From positions 25,933,848-25,997,847 of the forward strand of contig NC_079512.1 of the NCBI RefSeq assembly GCF_000801105.2: 64,000 nt of DNA, written 5' to 3'. The notes below the pieces were generated by a model that saw only the letters and a list, made by a program, of their open reading frames with translations, was not told the DNA's origin and ran no database searches. Below are positions 35,241 to 46,636 of the stretch, one piece after another. Source of the DNA: Raphanus sativus. Taxonomy: Eukaryota > Streptophyta > Magnoliopsida > Brassicales > Brassicaceae. Each line of letters opens with the position of its first letter. The stretch's first letter is position 1. Made by a program: the position numbers and the translations under genes.

Positions 35241-35451
35241 GCTGGAAGAAGGACTTCTCCTTCACTGTACTCGGTCCAACCCTTCCTCCTAATGGTGTCT
35301 ACTGACACTATTTTTTTCTCTGTTTTTTAATTTTTCTCCTCTGTTTCAAGAGTCGAGACAATGCACTCTTCCCTTCTAGTTGTAAAACTCTCCCTTTTTG
35401 GGGTTTTATGAAGTAATTCAAACAGCGTTAAAAAAAAAACCTAACTTTTGG

Positions 35452-36299
35452 TTAACTACCAAATCAAGAGTCAAGTCGTATTTATAAGTTTTGATGATTG
35501 TCTTCTCCATCTTTCTTTCTTCTAATATTTTCTTTCTTGTAAAGGTCCATTTATAGACCACATAGCTTTTGGACCACATACTGTAATTTACACTAAAGCT
35601 AATCGAAGAACAAAGTTATCATCTGGATATGTGGCTTTTATTACTTGGATTCAAGTATGTAAAACTCTATGGATAGATACAAGCATACATTTTAAGATAA
35701 CTGAATATAGATCGTCATTTTAACCAGATGTAAACACAGTAATCTATAAGCTATATCGTTAGATAATAGTACGAAATACTACTCCACACTTATAACTACA
35801 GGTGTACGGTGTAATTATAAGCTCCTTAATTAGGACCTTAGCCATTCGCATTAATCGAACAACTATTCTCTATGGGTTGAACATGTGAGCCAGCCAAATA
35901 GAAGATATGAAAACCAATCCCCTATCTATTAAAAAGTTGAAATTCGAACCACCGACACGTACTTTGAAAGTTACATTGTAAATTAACCCATTAAAAATCA
36001 AGGGGGTGTTAAACAGAAAACTTTCCACTTTAAACCATTCCACTAACGGTGTCGTTTGAAAGAACCCCTTTCCTCCCTCGTTCCTTATAAGAAGGTGCTC
36101 TTCAAAAAAGTGTTCTTCATATAAGAGTTTTTTGACAAAAAAAGTAGTTATAAACTTATAATCATCTTCATATAATAGTTTTTTTTTTTTTGGAGAATTC
36201 TTCATATAGTAGTTTCAGACACATCTCTGCAACTTCTCTCTCTCCACCAAAAACACTTCGCACCCGCCAAACTTTCTGTGTGGACTGTTCTCTCTGTAT
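35452..36299. other. TBR upstream region
   Basis: About 850 bp right of the LINE. It includes short repeated words (cttcatataagagtttttt / cttcatataatagtttttt near 36115-36185) and a CT-rich leader before 36300. No other gene recognised. Confidence 0.45.
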
Positions 36300-36302
36300 A
36301 TG

Positions 36303-38562
36303 ATGGCGTCCAACGCAGTCAAATACATGCCGATTCACGGCGGAACAACAACAACAACAGACGAAATCAAGAGCTTCTTCTCCGCTGTGAAACACAGAAA
36401 AACTTCAGCTTTTGTTTACGCATTTGTAATCACATTCGTCACGTTCACTCTATGCGTCGCCTTCACTCCTTCTCCAAACTCATATTCTCCTTGGTTCTCC
36501 ACTTCTCCTTCCCAAAACAATACTTTGCAAGCACCCGCGCCGCCGGAGAATCGAACTCTGGTTACTAATAACGCGACCTTTGAATCTCCTACCATCGTAA
36601 AAAATAGAACCGACCCATCACAACCTCTGCTTACTGCAGGTTCGAGTAATCAGACACGAACCACCACCGATGATGATGTTCCAAACCAGACAGCAGCTCC
36701 GTCCGTTGATGTGTCGGTCAACTCCAGCTCATCATCGGTGAAACAAGAGATGGAGAAATGGAGTGAGACTCTGAAGGACTGTGAGTTCTTCGACGGTGAA
36801 TGGATTAAAGATGATGATACGTATCCGCTTTACGAACCAGGTTCGTGTAAGCTTATCGATGAACAGTTCGACTGTGTTTCAAACGGGAGACCCGACAGAG
36901 ATTTTCAGAAACTGAAGTGGAAACCTAAGAAGTGTAGTTTACCACGGTACGTTATTTAATTATATACAGTATTACATTCATTCTATTCCGTTAAGACACA
37001 AGTTTTTTTAATAAAATTGTTTCATAAAGACAGATTTTTTATTTGTTTTCAATAAATTTTTATTTTAGTTGATACTAAAAAGATAAATTTCAAGAAAATT
37101 AATTGAATTGTTGAACTGTCATTGGTTTAAATTTATTAGAAATTAATAAACGTAAAAATTCAATACATTCATGACAAAATTTAATGCATTTGCATTTATG
37201 AGAAAGAACTATACTTTTTTTTTGGTCAAAAGAACTATACTTTTTTTTTTTGAAACACTATACTTAAAGAACGAAAGTAGTATATGGTTAATATATGATG
37301 TGTATGTCTATAATGAAAATGAAGGTTAAATGGAGGTATCATGCTGGAGATGCTTAGAGGAAGAAGGCTAGCGTTCGTGGGTGATTCTCTAAATAGAAAC
37401 ATGTGGGAATCTCTGGTTTGTATGCTTAAAGGATCAGTGAAAGATGAGGGTAAAGTCTATGAAGCTAAGGGAAGACATCATTTTCGTGGAGAGGCTGAGT
37501 ACTCTTTCGTCTTCCAGGTACATGCTTCTTCTCCTCATTTCTCTTACACCAATTCATTTTTTTTCTAAATCTTGTTTATGAGTTTTAATTTGATAGGATT
37601 ATAACTGCTCGGTGGAGTTCTTTGTTTCACCATTCTTGGTTCAAGAAAGTGAGATCGTTGACAAGACAGGAACGAAGAAGGAGACTCTTCGTCTTGATTT
37701 GATTGGGAAGTCCTCCGAGCAATACAAAGGAGCTGATATAATTGTCTTTAATACTGGACACTGGTGGACGCACGATAAAACATCTAAAGGGTATAAAAAT
37801 CTATAACTGCAGTTGTTCTCTCTTTGTGTTGTGTAATGTAGAGACTGATGTTTTTGGTGTTGTTGGTTTTAAAAGGGAAGATTATTACCAAGAAGGAAGC
37901 AATGTGTATCATGAACTTGATGTACTTGAAGCATTCCGTAAAGCTTTAACCACATGGGGTCGATGGGTTGAGAAGAATGTCAATCCAGAGAAGTCCCTTG
38001 TATTCTTCCGGGGCTTTTCCGCCACACATTTCAGGTATGTCTCAACGGGTCGGTCCTGTCCTGAGATTTTAGGGGCTATAGACAATTTAGTAAATGTTTA
38101 TATATGTGTAGACTTTTCTTAATATTTTTGGAGACATAGGTCAATGCTTCACTAGCATATACTAGCGTCTCTAATAGGAATCTAATGTTTCATTTGATGT
38201 TTAAACTATTGTATTTGTTTTACAGGGGTGGGCAATGGAACTCAGGAGGAGCATGCGATAGCGAAACAGAACCAATCAAGAACGAGACATACCTAACACC
38301 GTACCCGCCTAAAATGAAAGTGCTAGAAGGAGTGTTAAAGGGTATGACAACTCCGGTCACGTATCTAAACATCACCAGATTAACTGACTACAGAAAAGAT
38401 GGGCACCCATCAGTGTACAGGAAACAAAGCTTATCAGACGAAGAAAAGAAAACACCGTTGCTGTACCAAGACTGCAGCCACTGGTGCCTCCCAGGAGTTC
38501 CAGACTCTTGGAACGAGATCCTCTATGCTGAGCTGCTCCTTAAACTCAATCAGATCGGCTAA
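36303..38562 (+). CDS. TBR: TRICHOME BIREFRINGENCE (TBR), wall polysaccharide O-acetylation family
   Basis: Golgi type II membrane protein of the TBL family, linked to polysaccharide esterification and secondary-wall cellulose deposition. Exons: 36303-36946, 37325-37517, 37597-37790, 37876-38034 and 38226-38562, giving 508 residues. A transmembrane anchor lies near residues 33-56 (SAFVYAFVITFVTFTLCVAF). A Ser/Thr/Pro/Asn-rich stem with many N-glycosylation sequons follows. The PMR5N/TBL domain has CEFFDGEWIKDDDTYPLYEP. The esterase GDS motif FVGDSLNRNMWESLVC and the DxxH motif DCSHWCLPGVPDSWNEIL are both kept. Starts at 36300 and 36303 are adjacent Met codons; MASNAVKYMP fits the family better. 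Arabidopsis TBR is remembered as about 608 residues, so the stem is shorter here. Placement after GCP3 supports TBR (AT5G06700) over its paralogue TBL1. Confidence 0.88.
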
Positions 38563-38887
38563 CACACGAGAGATACCTTAAGGGTTTCTCCATCTCCAAC
38601 ATTTGTTTCATGATCTCAATATACTTTGCTTTCTATTTATTTGTTTGTTTAAAGATGATTATACAGAATGTAAATGTTTTTTTTTGTCACTACGGTTACT
38701 ATATGAAAGCTTATATAAAAGAGAAGTTACATTTTTAGCTATGTTTGATTTTTTTTTTATTTTTTTTTGCTAATTTAGAACATGGTTTTTTCCTCTATAA
38801 AAGTTACAATTTCAGCATATAATAATAAATATCTGTGGGAGTAAAATAGTAAATGTGATGAAGAAAAAAAACACTTAAAGTTTATTT
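38563..38887. other. Short convergent intergenic region between TBR and the PP2C
   Basis: About 325 bp holding both 3' ends, with poly-T tracts near 38680 and 38750. Nothing else seen. Confidence 0.5.
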
Positions 38888-40850
38888 TTAAGAGAAGAAG
38901 ATACTAAACTTAGAAGGTCCAACGGTATGTGAGAAACCTTTAACGGAGAGCTCAGGAACAGTAGCCTTCTCCACCATAAGAAGCTCACTGTCTATGAACA
39001 TCACAACCACCGTTATATCATCATGAAAGAATCTCCTCACTCCCCTCTCCACTTTCTTCAAATCATCGTACCTCATCTCTCTCTTCTTCGCTGCTATGCT
39101 CATCGCTCTCCTCACCAGCCTCCTCGCTATCCCAGGACGCGGGTGCTTACTGACTATCTCCACAGCTTGCTGGTTGCTCATCTGTTCCCACAGTCCATCC
39201 GAAGCGAATATCACGAACTTATCGCTTGTCTGCAAGACTCTCGTGTAGACGCATGGCTCCGCTGATAGCACCGGTCTTTGTAGCCGTTCGGTGAGGTGGA
39301 ACTTCGGAAACGAAGGATCGAGTGAGAACTCTGGACGTTTCAAGTACGCGTCCCCTATGGATCTAGATACCTGAACCAAAATTGAATTCATTAAAGATCA
39401 TTTGATGAGACAGGACACAAACCTAAAGGATGTTAAAGATGGCAAAACCTGGATGATGCCTTTGATGCGCCACACACCGTGTTTGAGGACTACGATGTGC
39501 GAATCATCGGGATGCAATGACTTGAGCTCTTGTCTGACTTCTTCCAACGCAGCGTTGTGGTCACTAGTCAGCTGCTCGGCTACGATCTTGTTCGACCTAT
39601 TACTACTACTACTACTCATGGAGGAGCCAAGGACAGCACGTGAATCACCAACGTTGGCTATGAGCAAGGTCCCTTTCCAGATAACTCCGACCAGACAGCA
39701 AGATCCTACGGCTGCGATCAAGGGTTTTAACGAGCAAGTCCTTCTCACGAGCGTGAGAAACGCTTCCTCGGTTGCGGAAAACGCAGCCCTCAGACTCTCC
39801 TCTGAAATGGCGCCACGTTCTTTCGATGCTCCTATAAAAGGAGAAAAAGGTTAATCAACAAAAGTAACAAGACAAAAGGTTCAAACAAGTTTTTTAAAAA
39901 TTATAATTCAGGATATCCGAACCCCGGAGATCTATCGGTGACAGACAAGCCCGGTTGCTTTATTTGGGAGTTAAACGCTGATACCACTTGACCATACAAA
40001 CGGATAAATCTAAATAGTAGATTTCGAACCCGGAGATCTACCGGTGATAACAAACCCGGTTGCTTTATTTGGGAGTTAAAATGCTGATACCACTTGACCA
40101 TACAAACGGATAAATCTAAATAGTAGATTTCGAACCACGAGATCTACCGGTGACAACAAGCCCGGTTGCTTTATTTGAGAGTTAAACACTGATACCACTT
40201 GACCATACAAACAAATAAATCTAAATAGTAGATCTTAAAATCAGGGGACGGTTACCACTTTTCCAAACCCGCCGTACCGACCGACCAGGTGATTAGGTTC
40301 AAACAAGTTGCAACAGACAAAGCTAAACAAACCAATCAAGAAACAAACAAACAAAGAGAGAGAGAGAGAGAGAGAGAGAGAAAGTCAAAAGATAATCTGC
40401 CAAAAGAAGAGTTTTGTAATCATCACTAGACAGCTATCAACAGGTGTCAAGCAAGTTGTTTAAAAGTCAAGATTCAGTTCACTGTTCACATCAAAGGCAA
40501 AGATTCAGTTCCAAAGGGAGAGAAAGAGGAAGCTAACTCATGAGATGAGCAAAGAGATGGTCAGAGATGTATCTAGAAGCTTCAGGACCACCATGACCAT
40601 CATAAACTCCCACAAAGACAGCTCCTTTCCCCGTCTCGACTTGGCTATGATCTTCAACGACCTCGTTAGCTTGCACGACGGCCATGGAGAAATCACCGAA
40701 AGAATGTCTCTCTACTTCTCTAGACCAAAGCAGTGAGTCGCCTTCATGATCATCACCAACGTCGTCTTCATCATCGTCTCTGTTCATACGACCGTACCGA
40801 CGCATCGGTCGCAAACAAAACAGAGCCATCCTTACCAACCAGGAGAACAT
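38888..40850 (-). CDS. APD8: Clade-D protein phosphatase 2C (AT5G06750-like)
   Basis: Mg/Mn-dependent serine/threonine phosphatase of plant clade D, a group known to dephosphorylate plasma-membrane H+-ATPases in auxin-controlled growth. Three exons: 40850-40538, 39831-39449 and 39370-38888, giving 392 residues (about 393 in Arabidopsis). Start [16 protein letters not shown] matches the family; an upstream in-frame Met exists but reads leader. Metal-binding and catalytic motifs: [56 protein letters not shown] and FHDDITVVV, all intact. An acidic stretch ([16 protein letters not shown]) lies near residue 20. Intron 1 (39832-40537) holds a tandem tRNA-like array and a GA microsatellite. Gene order after TBR supports AT5G06750; the symbol is from memory. 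Confidence 0.92.
39911..40233 (-). repeat. Three tandem ~106-bp tRNA-like (SINE-like) repeats in PP2C intron 1
   Basis: Three copies at a 106-bp period (about 39911-40021, 40022-40127 and 40128-40233). On the minus strand each reads TGGTCAAGTGG, an exact pol III A-box, and after about 60-65 nt a B-box-like GGGTTCGGATATC or GGTTCGAAATC. Copies 2-3 are closest to each other. The unit is in the sense orientation of the PP2C gene. A tRNA-derived SINE or pseudo-tRNA ancestry is inferred. Confidence 0.75.
40354..40382. repeat. GA microsatellite in PP2C intron 1
   Basis: Uninterrupted (ga)n of about 13 units. A second (ga)n lies at about 41007-41031 in the PP2C leader. Confidence 0.9.
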
Positions 40851-43800
40851 TCCCTCATTTGCCTCCTCTTCCTCTCTCACGGAGAGCCACGACGGAAGGA
40901 GGGATCTCTGTGGTGTGTTTTGGGGGAAGATAGGAAAAGTATGTGGTGGATCGAAGTTGCAGAGGAAAACGAGCAAAGACTTTCTCTTTGGTCTTTAGAG
41001 GGAGAGAGAGTGAGAGAGAGAGAGAGAGAGAGTAGTTGAAGCAAAGTGTGAATAATATGATTTGTTTTAATTAAAGTTAGAGTCTATATTTTAAATTTAA
41101 ATTGTTTTTTTTTCCTTACTTTAATTTTCATATTTTTCACGCCATGAATGCATAAAAAATCAAAAATGTTGACGTAATTTTGTAAGTATTCCCAAGCATC
41201 TCACGTCGTATCTATTTGTCCTTTGTCAATTTTGCTTTTGGACTTTTGAAATGACAATTTATAATACTAAAATAATTGTACTATCGATAAGGACTTTTTA
41301 TTTTCAATGTTCCAAAGAAAGATCTCTCAGAATATTCACACATATTATACATATAATGAATATTTACAATTAAATTACTATTTAATTTTAATTATATATT
41401 TTCCAATAACCATCAACCAAACTAATTATATTTAGTCAATTCAGATATTATTGACTACTGTTTCTTAAATATACAATTTATTAACATCAATTACTAAAAA
41501 TAACTTAAATGGTTTTTTAAAAAAAATTATGAAAAAATTAGATTTTTTTTTTTAGGATTAGAGAGGGTATCCATATGGATGACTTCTAATTGAAACTAGT
41601 CTAGATATAAATCTTGTGTTCTCAGTGAGCCCCTTTTATCCTTTACACTATGATATGATCTGTACTTTGTGCGGGGTGAAAATGATTACATAAAAATATA
41701 GTCAACATTAATATTACAATGTGTAGTAGTCCTGCGATTTTGGTTTTCCAAAACCAAACCTAACCATTGGTTTTCGGTTAACCAAAATTTTGAAAAATTA
41801 ATTTCAAAATTAACCAAACTGAATTTTAGTTTAGTTTTTGGTTATTTTCGGTTTTCAATTTTATACTAGAAAATAACTGATATAATTGGTTTTCAGCTAA
41901 TTTCGGAATAATTTTCTTTAAAATTCGGATATTTTGGTTAAATTCGGATATTTTGGTTTTTCGGTTAATTTCAGTTCGGTTTTCTGGTTATTTTAGGTCC
42001 TTGTCGATTTTTCATTTTTTTTGAAAATCAAAACCGAAAGAAAACCAAATTATTATTTGTTTAAATCCTACCAAACTGAACCGAATTGAAAACCGTAACT
42101 GAACTAAAATCATTCTTACTGTTCCATACAATATAATTATTATGACAGCGTAGTGGTTAGAAATATTGCGTGATTGATTGTGGTTTCTATTGTATATTTT
42201 TGGAAAGTACATTCTAGTTAGGATACTAATTAGCAATAATTATAGACGATTATAATTCTATAATAGCGATTGCATAAAAACATAATTTTGGAAACCATGA
42301 ATATTACGAAACAAAAACATTTTCATAGTTTGAATATATAAAAACAGCAATAATGAACATTATTTAACGTCTCACAAATTCAGCCAGTTCATAATTTTGT
42401 ATATCATCTTCTCATGATTTAATAAAGAAATAAATATCACGGTCAAATACAATTAATAATAATACAAATTATATGGTAAGTAATGGTTACAAAATTGGAA
42501 TGACCATGATTTTTTGATTTTAGAAATAATATGTTGACATAATTTCGAAAACAATTGTGTTAACCTCCTAAATTTATTCAGTGATTGACCATTAACTCAG
42601 TTTCTGCCATATATGCATAATTTGGCTCGAAATTAGTTAATTACCTTCGCCCAGTGTCTGATTTATCTAAATAATATCAATCACCGTCAAATTTATATAA
42701 ATTTTTTTCCTAATTTTGTATACGATAATATATTCTAAAACATAGATAATACTGATTTGAAGGAAAATTGTGAATATATGGCCAAAATGTTACAATTACT
42801 AATAGTTAAAACTATAAGAAAATAAAATTAAACATACAATGCCATTGTTTGATGTATGTTTTATAAGCTATTATATATGTCGTTTGTGTAATATAAAAAA
42901 GAGTGTATAAGTCATGTATACATCTATGCCTCTCCGGTGATTTTTTGATATTTTACATACAATATTTTACATAGAATTATATACATGTTAGTATAATATA
43001 TAAAAAAAAAATCGTTTTTATGCATGTCAAACATTGGCACATAATATGAACGTGGACAATGTATAAGAGCATAATATTAAAGGTCTATATAAATTTCTAA
43101 AACATACACTATATGCCAGTTGTGTATAAATATATTCATGTGTCTTCCCGGTTATTTATAGCATATCAAAGTCGATATCGAGATCACCTTGCTAAATGTG
43201 AAGACCTGCGCCTTGGTTTTCGAAGTGTTCATAATAATAGTTTTGAATCTGCTAATATTTACCAAATATGAAACAATTAATGTGTTCGTGTGTACTTTAC
43301 CTAACCAATCTTTCTATATGTAACGACTATTTTTTGAATTTTATAGATAGTGATTATAATATTTGACTGTTTTTATGTTGGTTATGAACTTATGATCATT
43401 TACGGTTCTTATGTTAAATTTTGAACCAAAACGCGGCAAAGTAAAACGTGAATATAGTGTTTGAAAGTCAAATATTATAATCAATAATATAATAAAATTA
43501 TAATATTTATATTTTAATGTACAATTAATTATAATACGAATTTATATGGTAAGTAATGGTTACGAAACGTGGGTACTTACTTCTATAAATAATATGTTGT
43601 CATAATACAAATAATCAATTTTTTCAAATCAATCTCCCAAATTTACTCACTGTTTGGCGATGGTATAGTGGATTTGATTCAAAGATTTGAACTGATCATG
43701 TGTATTTCTTCCTAAACCGTTACGCACCGAAGGTAACTAATTTCTATAATTTTGAGCCAAATAAGAACAATCACCGTCAAATTACTATAAATTTGGTTCA

Positions 43801-44749
43801 TAATTTTATATGCTTCCTATATTCTAAAACATGCAATAATATTATATGTTTCCTATATTCGTGATGTTGAAAAAAAGAATATGAAATATAAAAGAATATA
43901 TAAGTAAAAGAATATATAAAAGAATGTATAAATAAATGTATACATATTCACTTTTTTACATATTACATACTGCATATTGCATACATATATAAAAGAATGT
44001 ATAAGTAAAAGAATATATAAAAGAATGTATATGTAAATGTAAATGTATACGTATATGCATTTCTTACATATAATATATAAAATAATATATAAAAGAATGA
44101 ATGTATAAGTTATGTATACATCTTTTAAGCGGAGGAGAATTTCACTATACATTTATGTCGAATATAATCTCCTAACGTATTATGCATGTCGAATAGAAGC
44201 AATGCATATGTGTCATCTTACCCTAGTATAAATATAAAGAAGAGCATGTAACAAATATAATAGTACCAATGACATTATATGTAATAACCCTAGTAAATCA
44301 AGGATAATTGTAAATGATGGCCGAGAATGATTGTGAGGATGACACATATGTATAATGACAACATTGAAATTAGTTTACTCTTTAAAGGTTAATTTTTTAA
44401 AATGCTTTTTTGATTAATAATGAGGAGATGTTCATGATCTCATGTCTCCCAACATAAATTGATTTGATGTACTACACAATAATCTGACAAAACTTAATAT
44501 ATTAATAACAATAAATTTTGTAAAAACCTTAGATAGAGTTTATTTTGCATCTTCTTAAATGTTCCCATGGTATGTTCAACAAATTAAGAAATGATGTTCG
44601 AATCAGTGCTAACATCGATTCACCCTTGCTCTTAATATTATATGAAAGAAATAATACAATCCAAATATTCAGGAAGACAAACCAAATATTCAGAAATAAA
44701 AGGTAAACAACATCAAACCTTTTGAGCTCACTCTCATGGCAGATACCAA
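40851..44749. other. Upstream region of PP2C and AT-rich intergenic DNA
   Basis: The PP2C leader with a GA microsatellite lies at 40851-41040. About 41720-42115 is a degenerate ggttttcggttaacc/aaaaccgaa tract like the AACC-rich hAT-like repeats but without clear ends. Two related segments lie near 42440-42920 and 43510-44120 (shared tatatggtaagtaatggtta, aataatatgttg, tataagt.atgtatacatct). 43880-44110 is expanded by agaatatataaaagaatgta words. No gene recognised. Confidence 0.5.
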
Positions 44750-44753
44750 ACTA

Positions 44754-45324
44754 CTAATTCAATCTCTGACATACGCAGCTTAGCTTCCCCATGCGCAAAA
44801 TGGCATCTATCCCTATATTTACACCTCCCAGCAGCAAATTTCTCCAAACCTCCGACTTGTAAGGGCTTCTGCGAGCAGGATGAGCAGCGTCTGATCCAAA
44901 CCACCTTATAAGTCCTCTCCCCATTCCACTCGCTTCATTGAGCTGATCATATTTTCCTTCAATTTCCACATTCTTTAAGTTTGGGTCTCTTTCATGATCT
45001 ACTATCGATCGTTTAACCCCTGTTTCATGGCATATCTGTTTGGTACGGTTTCCACCGTTCCAAATTATGGCACCAGTTACAGAATCATCCACTAAGATCT
45101 TGGCAGTAACAGAAGCACTAAAGCTTGAAACACGGCCTTCTCTTGGATCTTCCCTCCCTGAGTAGCTTTCCACACTACTAGAGGTTTGTGTTTGGAATTT
45201 TGAGCAATTCGTGGTTTGAGTTTTGTCATCTTAGCTGCAGATTTGTACCCTCCAGTTACATAGTGCAAGAAGCGACAGTTATCACCCAACGGACATCCCG
45301 TAGTGCTGCAATACAAAGCATAAC
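44754..45324 (-). pseudogene. Broken KH-domain/CCCH zinc-finger gene (AT5G06770-like)
   Basis: Relic of an RNA-binding protein with CCCH, KH and CCCH domains. Minus strand: a likely intron acceptor (TTGTATTGCAG, ending near 45313) opens an exon reading TTGCPLGDNCRFLHYVTGGY, most of the first CCCH finger. After a frameshift near 45170 comes the KH region (SASVTAKILVDDSVTGAII, then HERDPNLKNVEIEG). The KH GxxG loop reads WNGG instead of GKGG. Near 44844 a one-base deletion (GTTTGGAG where GTTTGCGAG is expected) knocks the last finger out of frame and removes its first Cys. In the other frame EKFAAGRCKYRDRCHFAHGE is still readable. The first exon was not found upstream. Keeping an intron border means a DNA-level copy, not a retrocopy. 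Position fits AT5G06770. Confidence 0.8.
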
Positions 45325-45989
45325 GCATCAGCATAATGGAATTTATAGGCTATTGCACTGTTGTTACCTTCAAACCTCCACAAGGCAATAACCTTTAGTG
45401 TAAAAATGAAGAAATAATACTATAGAGTTATAAAACAAATACAATTCCAACTTTTTCACCGAGGAACATGTTACTCAGGAACATAACGCAAAGAACATTA
45501 CCCGATAATAACAGTTCTACGTTGCACATGCAAGGTTAATAGAATCCTTACCATCACCCAAAAGAAGTAAACAACTCCAAGTAAAGACAAGTTATGTTGA
45601 TTTTGCATATTCTATTCACCAGTGGCGTTCACTTCTAAAAATTATACTCCACATACTTTCTTAGGAGGAATAACATTTTGTTACATTTGACTTACCTGTA
45701 TAACAACTATCCACTTCATTAGCATAACTATTGTTAATTTCGAATTTATATTAGAAATGATTTATAACCTGAAAAAATATGGGCATGGCTTTGGTTTGCT
45801 TCTTAAACTAGTTGAAATTGATTCCATCTCTGTTACAAACATTACATGTTTTTTTACTTATAGTTATAAGTATTCTAAAGCTTCAATAATATCTCATCTA
45901 GGAATAGCTCCAGTGTACCGTCTGCTTTTAATGCATTTGATATATTATATGATGGCTGGGACCAAAGCTTTTCAAGGTTTAATGACTAA
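45325..45989. other. Region upstream of the KH/CCCH relic
   Basis: AT-rich, no recognisable first exon for the relic and no other gene seen. Confidence 0.4.
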
Positions 45990-46636
45990 CTAGATTTTGA
46001 CCCGCGCTTTTGAAGCGCGGAATATTTTACGATGAAAAATTTTACTAATAATTTAACAAATATTTTGGTTATTTTTAAAGAGTGTGTATTTAAAATATTT
46101 TTGCATTTAAATCAGTATTTTTAAATTCAACCCGATTGTGATTATACCGGTTAATCCGGAGATCTGACAATTCAATTTATGTTTTTAAAATATTCATATT
46201 AAAAAATCACTAAAATCCGAGACTAACCGATTGAACTGATGGATGACCGATATGTAATCTAATTGGATTTAAATTGTAATAGTTTCATAATTTGTAATCT
46301 TATAATCGAAATTTTAAAGTTCACTATTTTGCAATTCATGAAATTATGACGTTTCTACAAAATTTTAAAGAGAAAATGATAGATATAAAATAACTAAGAT
46401 TAATTATTGTATTATTTGGAAACATTGATAGTAGTATAAAAAATATATTGTTTGGAAACATTGATAGTAGTATAAAGAAATAAGTATATTGTTTGGAAAC
46501 ATGGATAGTAATATAAAGAAAGGAATATTAGTGACTTAATGTATGTTTAACTATAAAGTATAAAGGTGTATTTAATTTAAAAACTTACAAAATAAATGTT
46601 AGGTCCAACAGAATGTTTCTGTTTTAATAAGATAGA
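45990..46636 (-). mobile_element. Non-autonomous Helitron, minus orientation
   Basis: On the minus strand it starts TCTATCTTATTAAAACAGAA (46636 downward) after an A. It ends with the hairpin CCGCGCTTCAAAAGCGCGG (46020-46002), GTCAAAAT and CTAG at 45990, followed by T. 647 bp, non-coding. Inside, 46405-46520 has about three tandem ~45-bp copies starting attgtttggaaacat. Confidence 0.75.

Larger units (their letters stand above)
29333..35437 (+). mobile_element. Full-length L1-type LINE retrotransposon
   Basis: About 6.1 kb plant L1-type non-LTR element: a T-rich 5' UTR to 29613, ORF1 (29614-31134), ORF2 (31131-35240), and a 3' UTR ending in an A-run (35429-35439) followed by cctaacttttgg. A 14-bp direct repeat AACCTAACTTTTGG occurs at 28711-28724 and 35438-35451, a candidate target-site duplication. 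It would place copy 2 of the tRNA unit and the filler inside the inserted DNA. Both ORFs are open, which suggests recent insertion. The 5' boundary is uncertain by tens of bases. Confidence 0.9.

Noticed and set aside
40851..40976. Extended N-terminus of the PP2C starting [14 protein letters not shown]
   Set aside because: The frame is open upstream, but clade-D relatives start at MFSWL and the extra part looks like leader sequence.
43853..44152. Hydrophobic 99-residue minus frame rich in Ile and Tyr
   Set aside because: Product of tata/agaatata simple repeats, not a real membrane protein.
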